Source of the DNA: Rodentolepis nana
Lineage: Eukaryota > Platyhelminthes > Cestoda > Cyclophyllidea > Hymenolepididae
Assembly: GCA_900617975.1 (NCBI GenBank)
Contig: UZAE01012029.1
Coordinates: 63,214-85,856, forward strand
Length of the DNA stretch: 22,643 bases
Reading direction: 5' to 3'
In this document: positions 1-8,399 of the stretch, one piece after another
How positions within the stretch are numbered: position 1 is the stretch's first letter
Layout: each line of letters begins with the position of its first letter
Translations under genes and position numbers: made by a program
Notes under the pieces: generated by a model
The model's database searches: none
Seen by the model: only the letters and a program-made list of their open reading frames with translations
Told to the model about the DNA's origin: nothing

Positions 1-412
1 GAAAAATGGGAGGTGCAGATGGAGACACGAACAAAGAGTGGAGATAGCAAAAATGAGAAGAAAAAGGAGGTAAATTTCAATAAAATTGTGTATTTTTATG
101 AAATCCTTGATTTTAGACATGTAATAATTGTAGCGAATCTGATTTGTGGAAGCTCATTGAGTGATCTCCCATGTTATTGTTCGCTGTTCTTTCTTTAATG
201 GCTAATAAATGCATGCCCTTAAAGCAAGTGATAGCTAGTATTTGTTACGGCTAATGAAAAAAAATCGTATTTAGACAACCCTAGGTGTCGCACTTGTACC
301 TAGGGGTTTAACTCCTACTGCAAGCACTGCGATTACCTGAAAGGTATGGTACGATCTTGAAATGCTCTATTCATACTGATTAAGTGGAGCATAATTTTGG
401 GGAAAATAGAGG
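1..412. other. Left edge, no confident gene
   Basis: Positions 1-69 form a short lysine-rich open stretch followed by a donor-like GTAAAT, so a 5' exon fragment on the plus strand is possible but unsupported. Positions 277-306 hold a hairpin: AACCCTAGGT pairs with ACCTAGGGGTT across an 11 nt loop with one bulged G. Nothing else was recognised. Confidence 0.3.
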
Positions 413-645
413 GTGGACTTACCTATTTTATTGACCATGGTCAATTTGGATGAGGGAGGGTTGTCGACAATAGTACCTAAAGCCAACCAGTTGACCACTG
501 AGTTAAACTGGCTTCTAGCCAGACTGTCAGAGAAAGTTCATAAGTCAGACTGGTTTGGTAAGTATATCGCTTACTCGCTGAATCGGGTGTCGCGGGCTTA
601 TCTACAGGTATCCTCTTTGACATAATGGCGAAGTGTTATATATGA
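413..645 (+). CDS. Candidate spliced small or C-terminal coding segment, unknown
   Basis: The function is not recognised. An open frame with its first ATG at 437 runs to 557, where TTTG is followed by a consensus donor GTAAGT. A 50 nt intron (558-607) ends in TTATCTACAG. The frame then continues from 608 to a TGA at 643-645, rejoined in phase (GGT glycine across the junction). The spliced product from ATG 437 would be 52 residues, rich in Leu/Lys, with the run LARLSEKVHKSDWFG at the junction. Reading through the intron instead gives an unspliced 70-residue ORF ending at 625. The strong donor and acceptor favour splicing. It may be a small gene or the last exons of a gene starting outside the window. 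No AATAAA was seen nearby, which weakens the case. Confidence 0.3.
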
Positions 646-947
646 CTTTTGGTTAATCGAACGCAAGGGATTTAACTAACCAACACTGGTAGGTCAACTA
701 GAAGAGTTAACTGAACAATATCAATGGAAATATACACACATCCGACCCACATCAAGCCCTTTTCTGGTCCAATCTTTCATCCACATACATTAATTTTCTA
801 CCATTGTATATTCACTAGGGCTAACTTTGTATCGCCTAACGCATAAGTATATATTATATGTTTAGTAAATATTTACTAATAATAATGCAATTATGACAAA
901 ACGATAATTTAAGCATATCAATACTCTATTTACAGCCAGTGGGAATA
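646..947. other. Intergenic, 3' flank of MRPL27
   Basis: AT-rich sequence between the plus-strand candidate and the MRPL27 stop codon. No canonical AATAAA was found downstream of the MRPL27 stop on the minus strand within this stretch. No ORF or repeat was recognised. Confidence 0.4.
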
Positions 948-1455
948 CTAGAGTGAACGTTTAAGCTTGAAAACGGGTTCCGTTTGATGAGCAATAACAT
1001 GAACGAACGGTCGCTGTATAACTCTTCCCTCTTCATTGACAAGAGAGTGGAGGGGACTATCAGGATAAGGTGATAGTGTTTCAGTTGTGATGGTAAATCG
1101 ACCACTTCGCAGAGCCACGAGATCCCATGTATCCCGATTTAGTCGAACATTTTCGCCAGGATAAAACTCCATTCCCAACTAAAGAAAGAGTAAAATTATG
1201 CAGCTTTGAAAGTCAATAAGAAAAACGATTATAAATACCAAAAAAACAAACCTGTCGAACTAGTATATCGCCTTTGTATACTTGGTCACCGTCAGCAAAT
1301 TGAAATCCTCTCAGCGTTTTTACCAGCACAGGTTTACGAATTTTCTCAGGTTGATCCTCATAATTAGGCTTCTTTTTCACGGCAAAACTTCTACTAAATA
1401 TTTTTAGGAGGGAACTACTGACACCCGTCCGCAAAGTACACGAAACTCGGTTCAT
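948..1455 (-). CDS. MRPL27: Mitochondrial large ribosomal subunit protein bL27m
   Basis: Nuclear-encoded mitochondrial homologue of bacterial L27, a protein of the large subunit near the peptidyl-transferase centre. Two exons on the minus strand, 1455-1252 and 1178-948, are separated by a 73 nt intron (1251-1179) with donor CAG/GTTTGT and acceptor CTTTAG. They join in phase to give 144 residues, close to the roughly 148 of the human protein. Residues 1-28 are basic and hydrophobic, rich in Ser and Arg (MNRVSCTLRTGVSS, then RSFAVKKK), as expected of a mitochondrial presequence. The L27 core follows: GDQVYKGDILVRQ directly before the junction, then LGMEFYPGENVRLNRDTWDL after it, matching the family pattern of an exposed G..V..G.I..RQ loop and a PG.NV segment. 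The C-terminal tail (about 116-144) is poorly conserved. An acceptor-like CTTTCTTTTAG lies only 3 nt before the ATG, consistent with a 5'-UTR intron or spliced-leader addition. Identification rests on motif recognition. Confidence 0.9.
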
Positions 1456-1570
1456 ATTCTAAAAGAAAGAGAGGTAATTTCTCTAATATGGTGATATAAT
1501 ACACGTTTACTTAATATTCATGTCCACATTAATACAAAAAGGTAGTCATTGAAAGAAAGCTGCTATTAAT

Positions 1571-1696
1571 ATGAAAATAAACCTCTATAGTCTTCCTCCC
1601 GACAGTCAACAGCTGATTATAGACCGAGTTGCAACTTATGTACAATTAACCTCTCTATCAACAGGTGTTCGCGATAAAGCACGAATTTACAAGTAA
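1571..1696 (+). CDS. Short ORF with weak SURP-like N-terminus
   Basis: This 41-residue ORF lies 115 bp from the MRPL27 start codon and is divergently oriented. The segment LPPDSQQLIIDRVATYV recalls the first helix of SURP domains as found near the N-terminus of CHERP-type splicing factors (PPD..EL..IIDKLA.FV). The characteristic following NG.EFE is absent, and the rest of the ORF does not resemble the domain. An acceptor-like CTCTCTATCAACAG ends at 1663, and a plus-strand AATAAA lies at 1764-1769. It could be a fragment of a SURP gene, a 5' exon whose next exon I could not find, or chance. The sequence shows the ORF; the family link is a weak inference. Confidence 0.22.
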   Translation: MKINLYSLPPDSQQLIIDRVATYVQLTSLSTGVRDKARIYK

Positions 1697-2833
1697 CCCC
1701 ACAGGAAACTTAAGGCTAGAAATGTCGTAAGCATTACTATTCGCGAACGCCCAATGGCCTTGTAATAAAATATTGGTGACATCATCTTTGATATTTGCAC
1801 TTGATTATGTGCAAGTAATTTTGAATTAAATTAAAATTTTAGCATTAAATAAATATTTTGAATGAATAGTTGATTGCAGCAATAAGTTGTGTGTAGAAAT
1901 TATAAATAAATGCACAGTGATCGATTATTGATGATCTTTCTAATGGTCAGTTTCAATATGTATGCGCAAAATGAATTAAATGAAAAGGATAGCTCAAAAA
2001 TCTTATGAAAACCAGTTATCCGTATTTTTCATAACATGAACGAAATGAAGAAAAGTCAATCGAAAGGAATCGCAATTTGAAAGGGCACTTAACTGGATAT
2101 ATTTGAGCCATATATTATTGTTTGGTATCTTCTGACTAATTCACCCAGTTCTACTACCTATTTCCTCAATAACTTTCGCATTCTTCCAATACGCTTTAAT
2201 TTTTGCATGATGACATGATATATATATATATCTTTATCACATGCTCCGCATATTAGTATATTACCAAACATCTACCACTAGGACTATTAACGGTTGCTCT
2301 TGCAGTCCTTATTAAAAATACTACAGAGCTTTGTTTGATTGCTTACGAAACAAAGATTTATTTGAATAGATTAAGCTCATGCTCATTCGTGTTGACTTTG
2401 TAGAAAGTAAATAAACAAAGTTACGTTTTAGGCCGAATGTACCTGTGATGAGTTCCTAACTTGAACAATACTGGCTTAAGAGGGAAAATTTTTTACCTAT
2501 CCCTTATTTAAATGTGCGAATAAAATTTATAGAGCCCAAAACTCAACTAAGTGGCCCTCTCAACTAGTCAACGGATAATTTTCATTCGAAGTTGCGTTAA
2601 ATGTATTCTTTTCCAGAACAATTTTGGCGGTGGCCATATTTTCAATGATCACTATACTCTTCATGCACTATGTTGTATTTCAAAAATTTTGAGAGAATTT
2701 TTCAAGAGAATGTGATTTAGGTTTAATCAAGGTTACAAATGTCAAAGAACATTGGGTTCCTTTCGGATACTGCCCATCAAAGGATTACTCAAATCTGCTC
2801 TTTTAGAAGAAATGCAACAATATATAGAGAAAT
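1697..2833. other. Intergenic, AT-rich, no gene recognised
   Basis: About 1.1 kb with an AATAAA at 1764-1769 (+) and a short (TA)n run near 2219-2231. No ORF with protein-like composition and no repeat shared with other parts of the window was seen. Confidence 0.4.
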
Positions 2834-3126
2834 GGGATGAGCGATATATTGATCTCCAATGTGTACTTATGCGCAAAAGTCTATAAACAGGCAGTTGAAT
2901 TCTGACTTCAAACTACAATGGCCCCCATTGAATGTCATATTCGACCAATTCCACAGTACTCATCTTACTTTTTCTCTGTCTGTTTGTCTTGTTTACCTCT
3001 GCGAATCACTCTTCATTTCCTCTTCTCAAATTTTTCTCACTTTGATGTTCTTCTTATATGTGAAGCCAGAAGTCAGCTTTGGGACTAATGATAGCTGTCA
3101 AAAAGCCTGTCATTTGAAATAAATAA
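2834..3126 (+). repeat. SINE-like repeat, copy 1 (diverged)
   Basis: Shares ordered blocks with three other intervals in this window: AAAAGTCTAT, GGCAGTTGA, TCTGACTTCAAACTAC, CATATTCGACC, a C/T-rich tract, CACTTTGATGTTCTTC, GTGAAGCCAGAAGTCAGC, and a tail ATTTGAAATAAATAAATA. This is the most diverged copy, with a shortened 5' end. Flanks AATATATAGAGAAA (2819-2832) and AATATCTAGCAAAA (3127-3140) are a possible but imperfect target-site duplication. The plus-strand open frame at 2859-3122 lies entirely inside the repeat and is not a gene. Confidence 0.75.
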
Positions 3127-3140
3127 ATATCTAGCAAAAT

Positions 3141-3474
3141 TAAAAAAAGCCTTTGAATTTGCTTTAATGCATAACACCTTTATTTTCCAAAGTATGTAGA
3201 ATAGTCGTCCATTCTGAAAGACAGTCGAATAAGAACTGACCTACTAAAAACCTCATTCAAAATGGGTTTAAAATTTGTTTTCTAAATTGAAACCTCGATT
3301 TATTAGACGCTTTCTAAATACAATGATGTTAATTATAGTCAAATGAAAATTTTGTTAACCACTTATTGCCACGGTTAGCAAGTATTATTGTATTCATTAA
3401 TAAAAATTTCTCTAAATTAAAGAGCCCACAGTTAATATAAACTTTTTGATAATTACAGAGTAACAATATTTACG
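3141..3474. other. Intergenic, 3' flank of CFAP206
   Basis: AT-rich sequence between SINE copy 1 and the CFAP206 polyadenylation signal. No ORF or repeat recognised. Confidence 0.4.
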
Positions 3475-3480
3475 TTTATT
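3475..3480 (-). terminator. Polyadenylation signal of CFAP206
   Basis: AATAAA on the minus strand, 50 nt beyond the inferred CFAP206 stop codon (3532-3530). Its spacing supports the last-exon frame that ends at 3530. Confidence 0.6.
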
Positions 3481-3529
3481 GTTAAAAATTAATGGTAATA
3501 TGACACTTATCTAAGACTATATAAGCATC

Positions 3530-6500
3530 TTAAGGTATTATTGTTTGAATCATAACTTTTAAACCATTAATTTCCCCGCAAAAGTGATCCTCAATAGGAA
3601 GAGTAAGATCAACTTTGGTCGCCTCGGTGGAGCGGATAGTTGTGCACCAGTTCGAATAAGGTGCTCCACGGAATACTCCACTGGCTCCCTTAGCCTGATC
3701 AATTGGTTGGCCACCGCGTAGTCCTTCAATGAAAACACTCGGTTTTGGGACTTGACTATAGTTATCGCGCTTCGTTTGAACACCCTCATCCCTAGTGAAT
3801 AGAGTTAAAATTATATTTCCGTTAGTGCGATTTTTATAAATCTAATTTATCAGGTTGCTTTCAAAAATTTGTTTGCTTACTTTGGAAGGTAGACCTGCGT
3901 CGTATTTTCTCGCCGAAAGTTACTCAACATTGTTTGCATGCTATGGGTTACACATTTGCGAATGTAAAGCTGAAATCAACGAAACTCTTTTTTTTAATTG
4001 ATTTAATGTAAAATCACTAATGAACAGAAAACCCACTAGCAGAGATAGGTTTGTGTAGTTTACAGCGCTATTGAAAATGTCCAATATTACCTCAGGTGCT
4101 CAAATATTCTAGAAAGTGCAGCCAGACAGCCAAGTGCAAATCCATACCTCTTTCAACTGAAGGATACGTGTTCAGGTGTCTTAAGCAATCAATGGTCTAC
4201 CTGCAAGCCCTTTACGTCATGACAGTGGCCTTAATTAAGAATTTGGCTCTACCAAAGGCTAAATCTATTCGCATTAAACCATTTTGATTTCTTAGAAGAT
4301 AAACAGGGCGATTTTGTTCAAATTTCGAGAGCTCAGAGGTCTTTACTTTACAATAATTACGTAAAATCGCGTCACCTTTCTTACGGTTAATATATAATAA
4401 TTTCTGCTAGTTTAACTTGTTGAAACCCCAAATTTTAACATCCAAGTATTTATAATATTAAAATCACCATGACTATGTGCAATAAAATTATTATACAAAG
4501 CTAGAAGAAAGATATGATGTGAATTGAATAAAAGACAAACCAATTGCAAAGCTCTCCTTCTGAGTTCCCACTCGTCCCAAGTATACTTGGAATCAATATA
4601 TACTGTAATTGGATGCACTTCCGTCTGAATTTCTTGATCGGTAATCCCCAATGAGTCAGCTGGTCTTGTCTCTTTCTTTATAAAAGTCAAACAAAAGCAC
4701 TTGTAATTTATTTTGAAGTATATGAGCATAATTCATAAACAAACAGAGAAAGTTGCATTATGAATAAGTTTGATTGGATATTTGTAAATAAACAACTTTC
4801 ATTTACTAACCTCGAATGGGGAAGGCATTTTCAAAAGCAAAAAGAGATCAGGATTTTGTCGGACTATCTCATTTATTCCATCGATGAACCTATTTGTTCA
4901 GAATATATGAATTGTATCAGAGGACCATGTAGGCGGATAATCTTTTCCCAATAGATCAAACTCACTTATTTGGTGCTAAATCAAACGCTTTCGCGGCTGC
5001 AACTGATGAGAATCCATACCTTCTGCCACCCTGCACGAAAACGCCTATTTTAGGAGAACAAGGAACTGGGAGACCCTTATAACGAACAAGAGACCAGGCA
5101 CAGAATCCCTAGACATGAAAAATAAGTAGTATGTAATGAACCATTCAATATTTATTACTCCTAATTTTAAATATTTCATTAATGAATAATATTTCTGGTA
5201 AAAGTAAACTTACGTTAAGATCAATTTGTCCATAAGAACTAGTTGTTGGAAAGATCCATTTTGATCTGTTTTCTTCTCTGGGAATAATGCGAGTTATTGC
5301 CTCCTGTTGGAGAAAATTTATGACATCACATTGAAGGAAAAGCAAAGTAATGATAGGGTTCAAACGCCTAGAAATTCCTTATTTATTGACCTGAACATCA
5401 ATTTAATTATAATTTAAGTTATTGAATTCTTTAGAAGTTACATTCAGGTCACTCTAAGATTCGCTGAAATTTCCTCCTGATTTAAAAAATCTCTCTTGAA
5501 GTTTATTAGATGGCGGTTGATATCAATTACTGGGGTTTTCCGAAAATCCGCCCGGGGCGTTTAAACGGGAACTTCCATTTCACGAAACTATTTTTGGAAC
5601 CAAATAACCACTTACCAGTATAAGCGCCCATGAGCGATAATAGAGAAGTAAAGTATTTCACCTAAGAAGAGCATACGTGTGTGTGGGCGCTCATTTGGAT
5701 GGGCAGACTTTCGGAAAACCCCGGAACAAGTTTTTCGAATTATATATTTAGAAAAAGAAGCAATATCCAGGATTACGTAAACAGAAACCCGGATTACAAA
5801 CAAATTATTACATCCGCCATCTGAATGTCATATATTTTATTAAAGATACAATTCATTAAATAAATACTTTTCATATCATCAGAAGGTTTCATGACACTCT
5901 TAAGCGAAACATTTGCCAACTGTCTTACTTACTAGAACTACTGAGAAGTATTTGATCTGGAAAAAGAGGAAGTATCCTGGGGTAACTCAGAAAAACTGGC
6001 CTTGTACTCCCCTTCCTATTGACTAGGCCTAACCGGACGTGCACGATGATCACTGATCAAAGGATCATTTACCTGTTGGATGAGCAGGTTGACAATTTTC
6101 TTGCTGATGAACAAGATTTATACCCGTTAGATAAATGAAATAGTCATATTAATTGATTAATTGTTTTTAATTTTATGTAACTGCGAAATTGAACAAAATT
6201 GTGGGCCATTTCCATTGAATAATTAGGAGGAAGTAAATGAAATCGAGGATATTTGGAGACTATAAGACTATAACAATGCTACTATATTGAATACTGCAAT
6301 GCTGAGGTAATTAATTTTGAAGATGAACAAAATTACCAATTTAACAGATTAATCAAAGGATTGCTAACAAATATTCTATTATCTCCCTTCAGAAATAAAG
6401 TTAATAGTTTACGCGTTTGTCTAATGAATGAATGGTGTTGATTATTGATAAACCATTGAATGTGACATGCAGATCTCAAATGAAAATTTGGAGCATTAAA

Positions 6501-8212
6501 TAAAGTGTAACTAAACTAGACTTAGTTTTTTCTTACCTTCTGTTGATCATCGCTTGAAATATCCGTCTCGAGAAAACGTTTAAGAAATTCAGATGCACCT
6601 AGTTGGATAAATGGCTCAAAACTGTACTCTTTCAGGCTTTTCAAAACATTTGCAATCATTGCTATATACGCCAAATTTTCCTTGAGTCTTGTCCAAACTC
6701 TTGCCAGCTCAAGTATCTGTTTCTACATAAGTAGAAGCATTAATGCAATTAAATGAATGAAGTCGAGCTTTAGGGACAAATGGCAAAAAATTGCTACCTG
6801 CAGATCGGCGCTTGAGGGATTGTTGCCAGCTCTGAGACAGCTAAATACCTCTCCAAGAATTTCATCTAAGCATCTTTCATCCCGTTGGTGATCATCCACT
6901 ATTTCAACTAGTTCGTCACGCAGTTGACAGACATACTGAATCAACTGTCTCGCGTTGATAGCTACGCTTCTTAAAAGACTCGGAGGAAAACCGAGCTCAT
7001 CGACTTCTTCAAGTGATTGGGGCGTGACATAGCAATCACTCATCATGAATCTAATGTAGAGAACTTTGGAACAAAAAATTATTTAGTGTTATTGAAGAAA
7101 TATTTCCACGTAATTATTTAATAAATATAATGGATCTGGGTGTTAAGGAGATTTTGCAATAAAAACTCAATTACGTAATTATAATAAATTTTCTCCTAAA
7201 CGCACGTGTAGATATATTGGCGCAACCCCGTATTTCTTTTAGATACTCATCTATTGTTACCACAGTTGCTGCCAGAGCTTGCCCTGTTAGTTCAGTCACT
7301 AAAGACATAATTAAACTTAATGCCACTTCATTCGCATTTATACAAATTTTTATGTAAAAGATAATAGATAGAAGAAACGAACAGTTATCGAAGCCCACGG
7401 CACCAAAACCTAGGCTGAAATTATATACCCGAGTTCCTAGTACAAGATTGATGAGGTGGAAAAATTTCTCTTTTCGAACATTAGGTTGCAAGGAACAAAA
7501 ATCCTGCATATCCTCTAGTGTTAAATATGTCTGCACAATAGCTAAAATAATAAGAATGAAGTAATAATGAAGATCTGATGAAAGCATATGGTCTTTGGTC
7601 ATCTATTTATGTTTCCTTACAAGTAACCTCCTGTACTTCAGCTAAACTCTTAGAAGAATCCTGTCCAGAAAATATTATGGCCCCACAAATAATGAGTCGA
7701 TAGATATTTTCATAATCATCAGTCATATTATTGCTTGGTTGGCAAATTTTCGTTAACAACGGGCTGAATTTTGATGCCATAATTTTCTTATATTCTTCGA
7801 GAAATAAGGCTGAAAACAAATTTTAGAACACAGTACTCACAATCTGATTGAAGAAAATAATTAAAGTTCCTAACCTCGTGGTGAAAAGTTAGTATCAAAA
7901 TATATCTTCATTTTTAAAGTATTCAATGGAAGTGAATTTTGTTCCATCAACGCATCTATGCAGATCTACCAACTAAGCAAAACTCAAAATATACTTTTTT
8001 CAGTATCTGCATATCTTCTGTTGAAATTTTATCTTTTTTATAGAATTTACTTATTGTTAACGTCCTGATCTTGATGCATTATTCCATAATTTTTATCAAA
8101 CCAAAAAGTCAATCCAAGGCTCTTTAAAGTTTTCCAATTCGCATCGATATTCTTCAATAATTTCATCGTTGAGTTGTTTAATAACACACTTTATTTCTTT
8201 TTCAGTATCCAT
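3530..8212 (-). CDS. CFAP206: Cilia- and flagella-associated protein 206
   Basis: CFAP206/FAP206 (domain formerly DUF3508) docks radial spoke RS2 and a dynein arm to axonemal doublets; in a flatworm it would serve sperm or flame-cell cilia. Modelled exons, 5' to 3': 8212-8102, 8069-7995, 7965-7875, 7809-7621, 7541-7383, 7325-7175, 7050-6798, 6722-6537, 6099-6073, 5303-5214, 5108-4966, 4889-4811, 4675-4541, 3969-3881, 3791-3530. All junctions keep phase, giving 679 residues (human about 622). Landmarks: WIDFL (33-37), TLKMKIYFDTNF (about 80), EFLEEY-like FLEEYKK (about 97), ELARVWTRL (about 350), KWIFPTT (429-435), GFCAWSLV (445-452), FIDGINEIV (493-501), YTWDEWELRRR (549-559), RRENTTQVYLPK (582-593), FIEGLRGG (613-620), then a 59-residue tail not in vertebrate proteins. 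Uncertain: the 27 nt exon 6099-6073; whether 7382-7326 is an intron; the exon 6/7 boundary, where 7206 joined to 7063 also keeps phase. The start ATG follows an AG acceptor by 8 nt. Confidence 0.93.
4090..4287 (+). pseudogene. Antisense Cys-rich ORF in CFAP206 intron 13, possible GLG1-like fragment
   Basis: Inside the 571 nt CFAP206 intron (4540-3970) the opposite strand carries a 63-residue open frame with its first ATG codon later than the open start (4096 is a GTG). The run CKSIPLSTEGYVFRCLKQ resembles a Cys-rich GLG1 (Golgi apparatus protein 1) repeat half, C..I....G.VFRCLK. The expected flanking cysteines are missing or misplaced. An acceptor-like TTACCTCAG lies immediately upstream and no donor precedes the stop. 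It could be a decayed exon or retrocopy lodged in the intron, or chance. The family link is a weak inference from one motif. Confidence 0.2.
5508..5822. mobile_element. Nested inverted-repeat element in CFAP206 intron 9 (MITE-like)
   Basis: Outer arms AGATGGCGGTTG (5508-5519) and CATCCGCCATCT (5811-5822) are reverse complements apart from one base. Inner arms GGGGTTTTCCGAAA (5532-5545) and TTTCGGAAAACCCC (5709-5722) are perfect, and pairing extends inward into (A/G)TC(C/T)GCCC. A further short pair (GGGCGCTCAT and GCGCCCATGAGC) lies inside. The 315 bp unit has no coding capacity. No target-site duplication was found, so insertion by a DNA transposon is inferred from symmetry alone. An alternative is a structured intron segment. 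Confidence 0.5.
7966..7994 (-). other. 29 nt mini-intron of CFAP206
   Basis: Donor AAA/GTATAT and acceptor TTGGTAG. Removal joins MQILKK to ICIDALM in frame and restores the spacing of the family block. Left in place it introduces a stop. Confidence 0.75.
8070..8101 (-). other. 32 nt mini-intron of CFAP206
   Basis: Donor TTG/GTTTGA and acceptor CATCAAG. Removal joins WIDFL to IRTLTISKF in phase 0. The exon frame otherwise hits TGA at once. The acceptor is weak, but only this junction keeps the family block in frame. Confidence 0.65.
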
Positions 8213-8399
8213 AATTTATCTGCGTGGACGGTGATGATTTTTCACTTTAAATAACTACCAGATTTTAGTGTTGACAATGTCATTTGTATAGCGAGCAATA
8301 GGTTATGAAAACAAATATTTCCTTATATTAATAACTTTCCACAATAAATAAAAATTTAAAGTTATTTTAAATAAGAGTTAATGAATTTGAAATAGCAAT
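8213..8399 (-). promoter_or_regulatory. Short spacer upstream of CFAP206 with acceptor before the ATG
   Basis: This 187 bp spacer separates the unknown four-exon gene from CFAP206. It ends with CCGTCCACGCAG 8 nt before the CFAP206 ATG, a pyrimidine/AG arrangement that would serve as a 3' splice site for a 5'-UTR intron or for a spliced leader. No minus-strand AATAAA was found in it. Confidence 0.4.

Noticed and set aside
2859..3122. 87-codon plus ORF
   Set aside because: It lies wholly inside SINE copy 1.
3559..3789. 76-codon minus-strand ATG ORF as an independent gene
   Set aside because: It overlaps the last CFAP206 exon in another frame. The CFAP206 frame continues conserved sequence from the upstream exon, so this ORF is a shadow.
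4412..4729. 105-codon minus ORF as one protein
   Set aside because: Only 4675-4541 is coding (a CFAP206 exon); the two ends are intron sequence on either side.
6723..7046. 107-codon minus ORF as a separate gene starting MMSDCYV
   Set aside because: It is CFAP206 exon 7 plus read-through into intron 7; it has no stand-alone start signal.
7171..7602. 143-codon minus ORF as a membrane protein
   Set aside because: The hydrophobic stretches are the intron before 7541 and the probable intron 7382-7326; the rest is CFAP206 exons 5 and 6.
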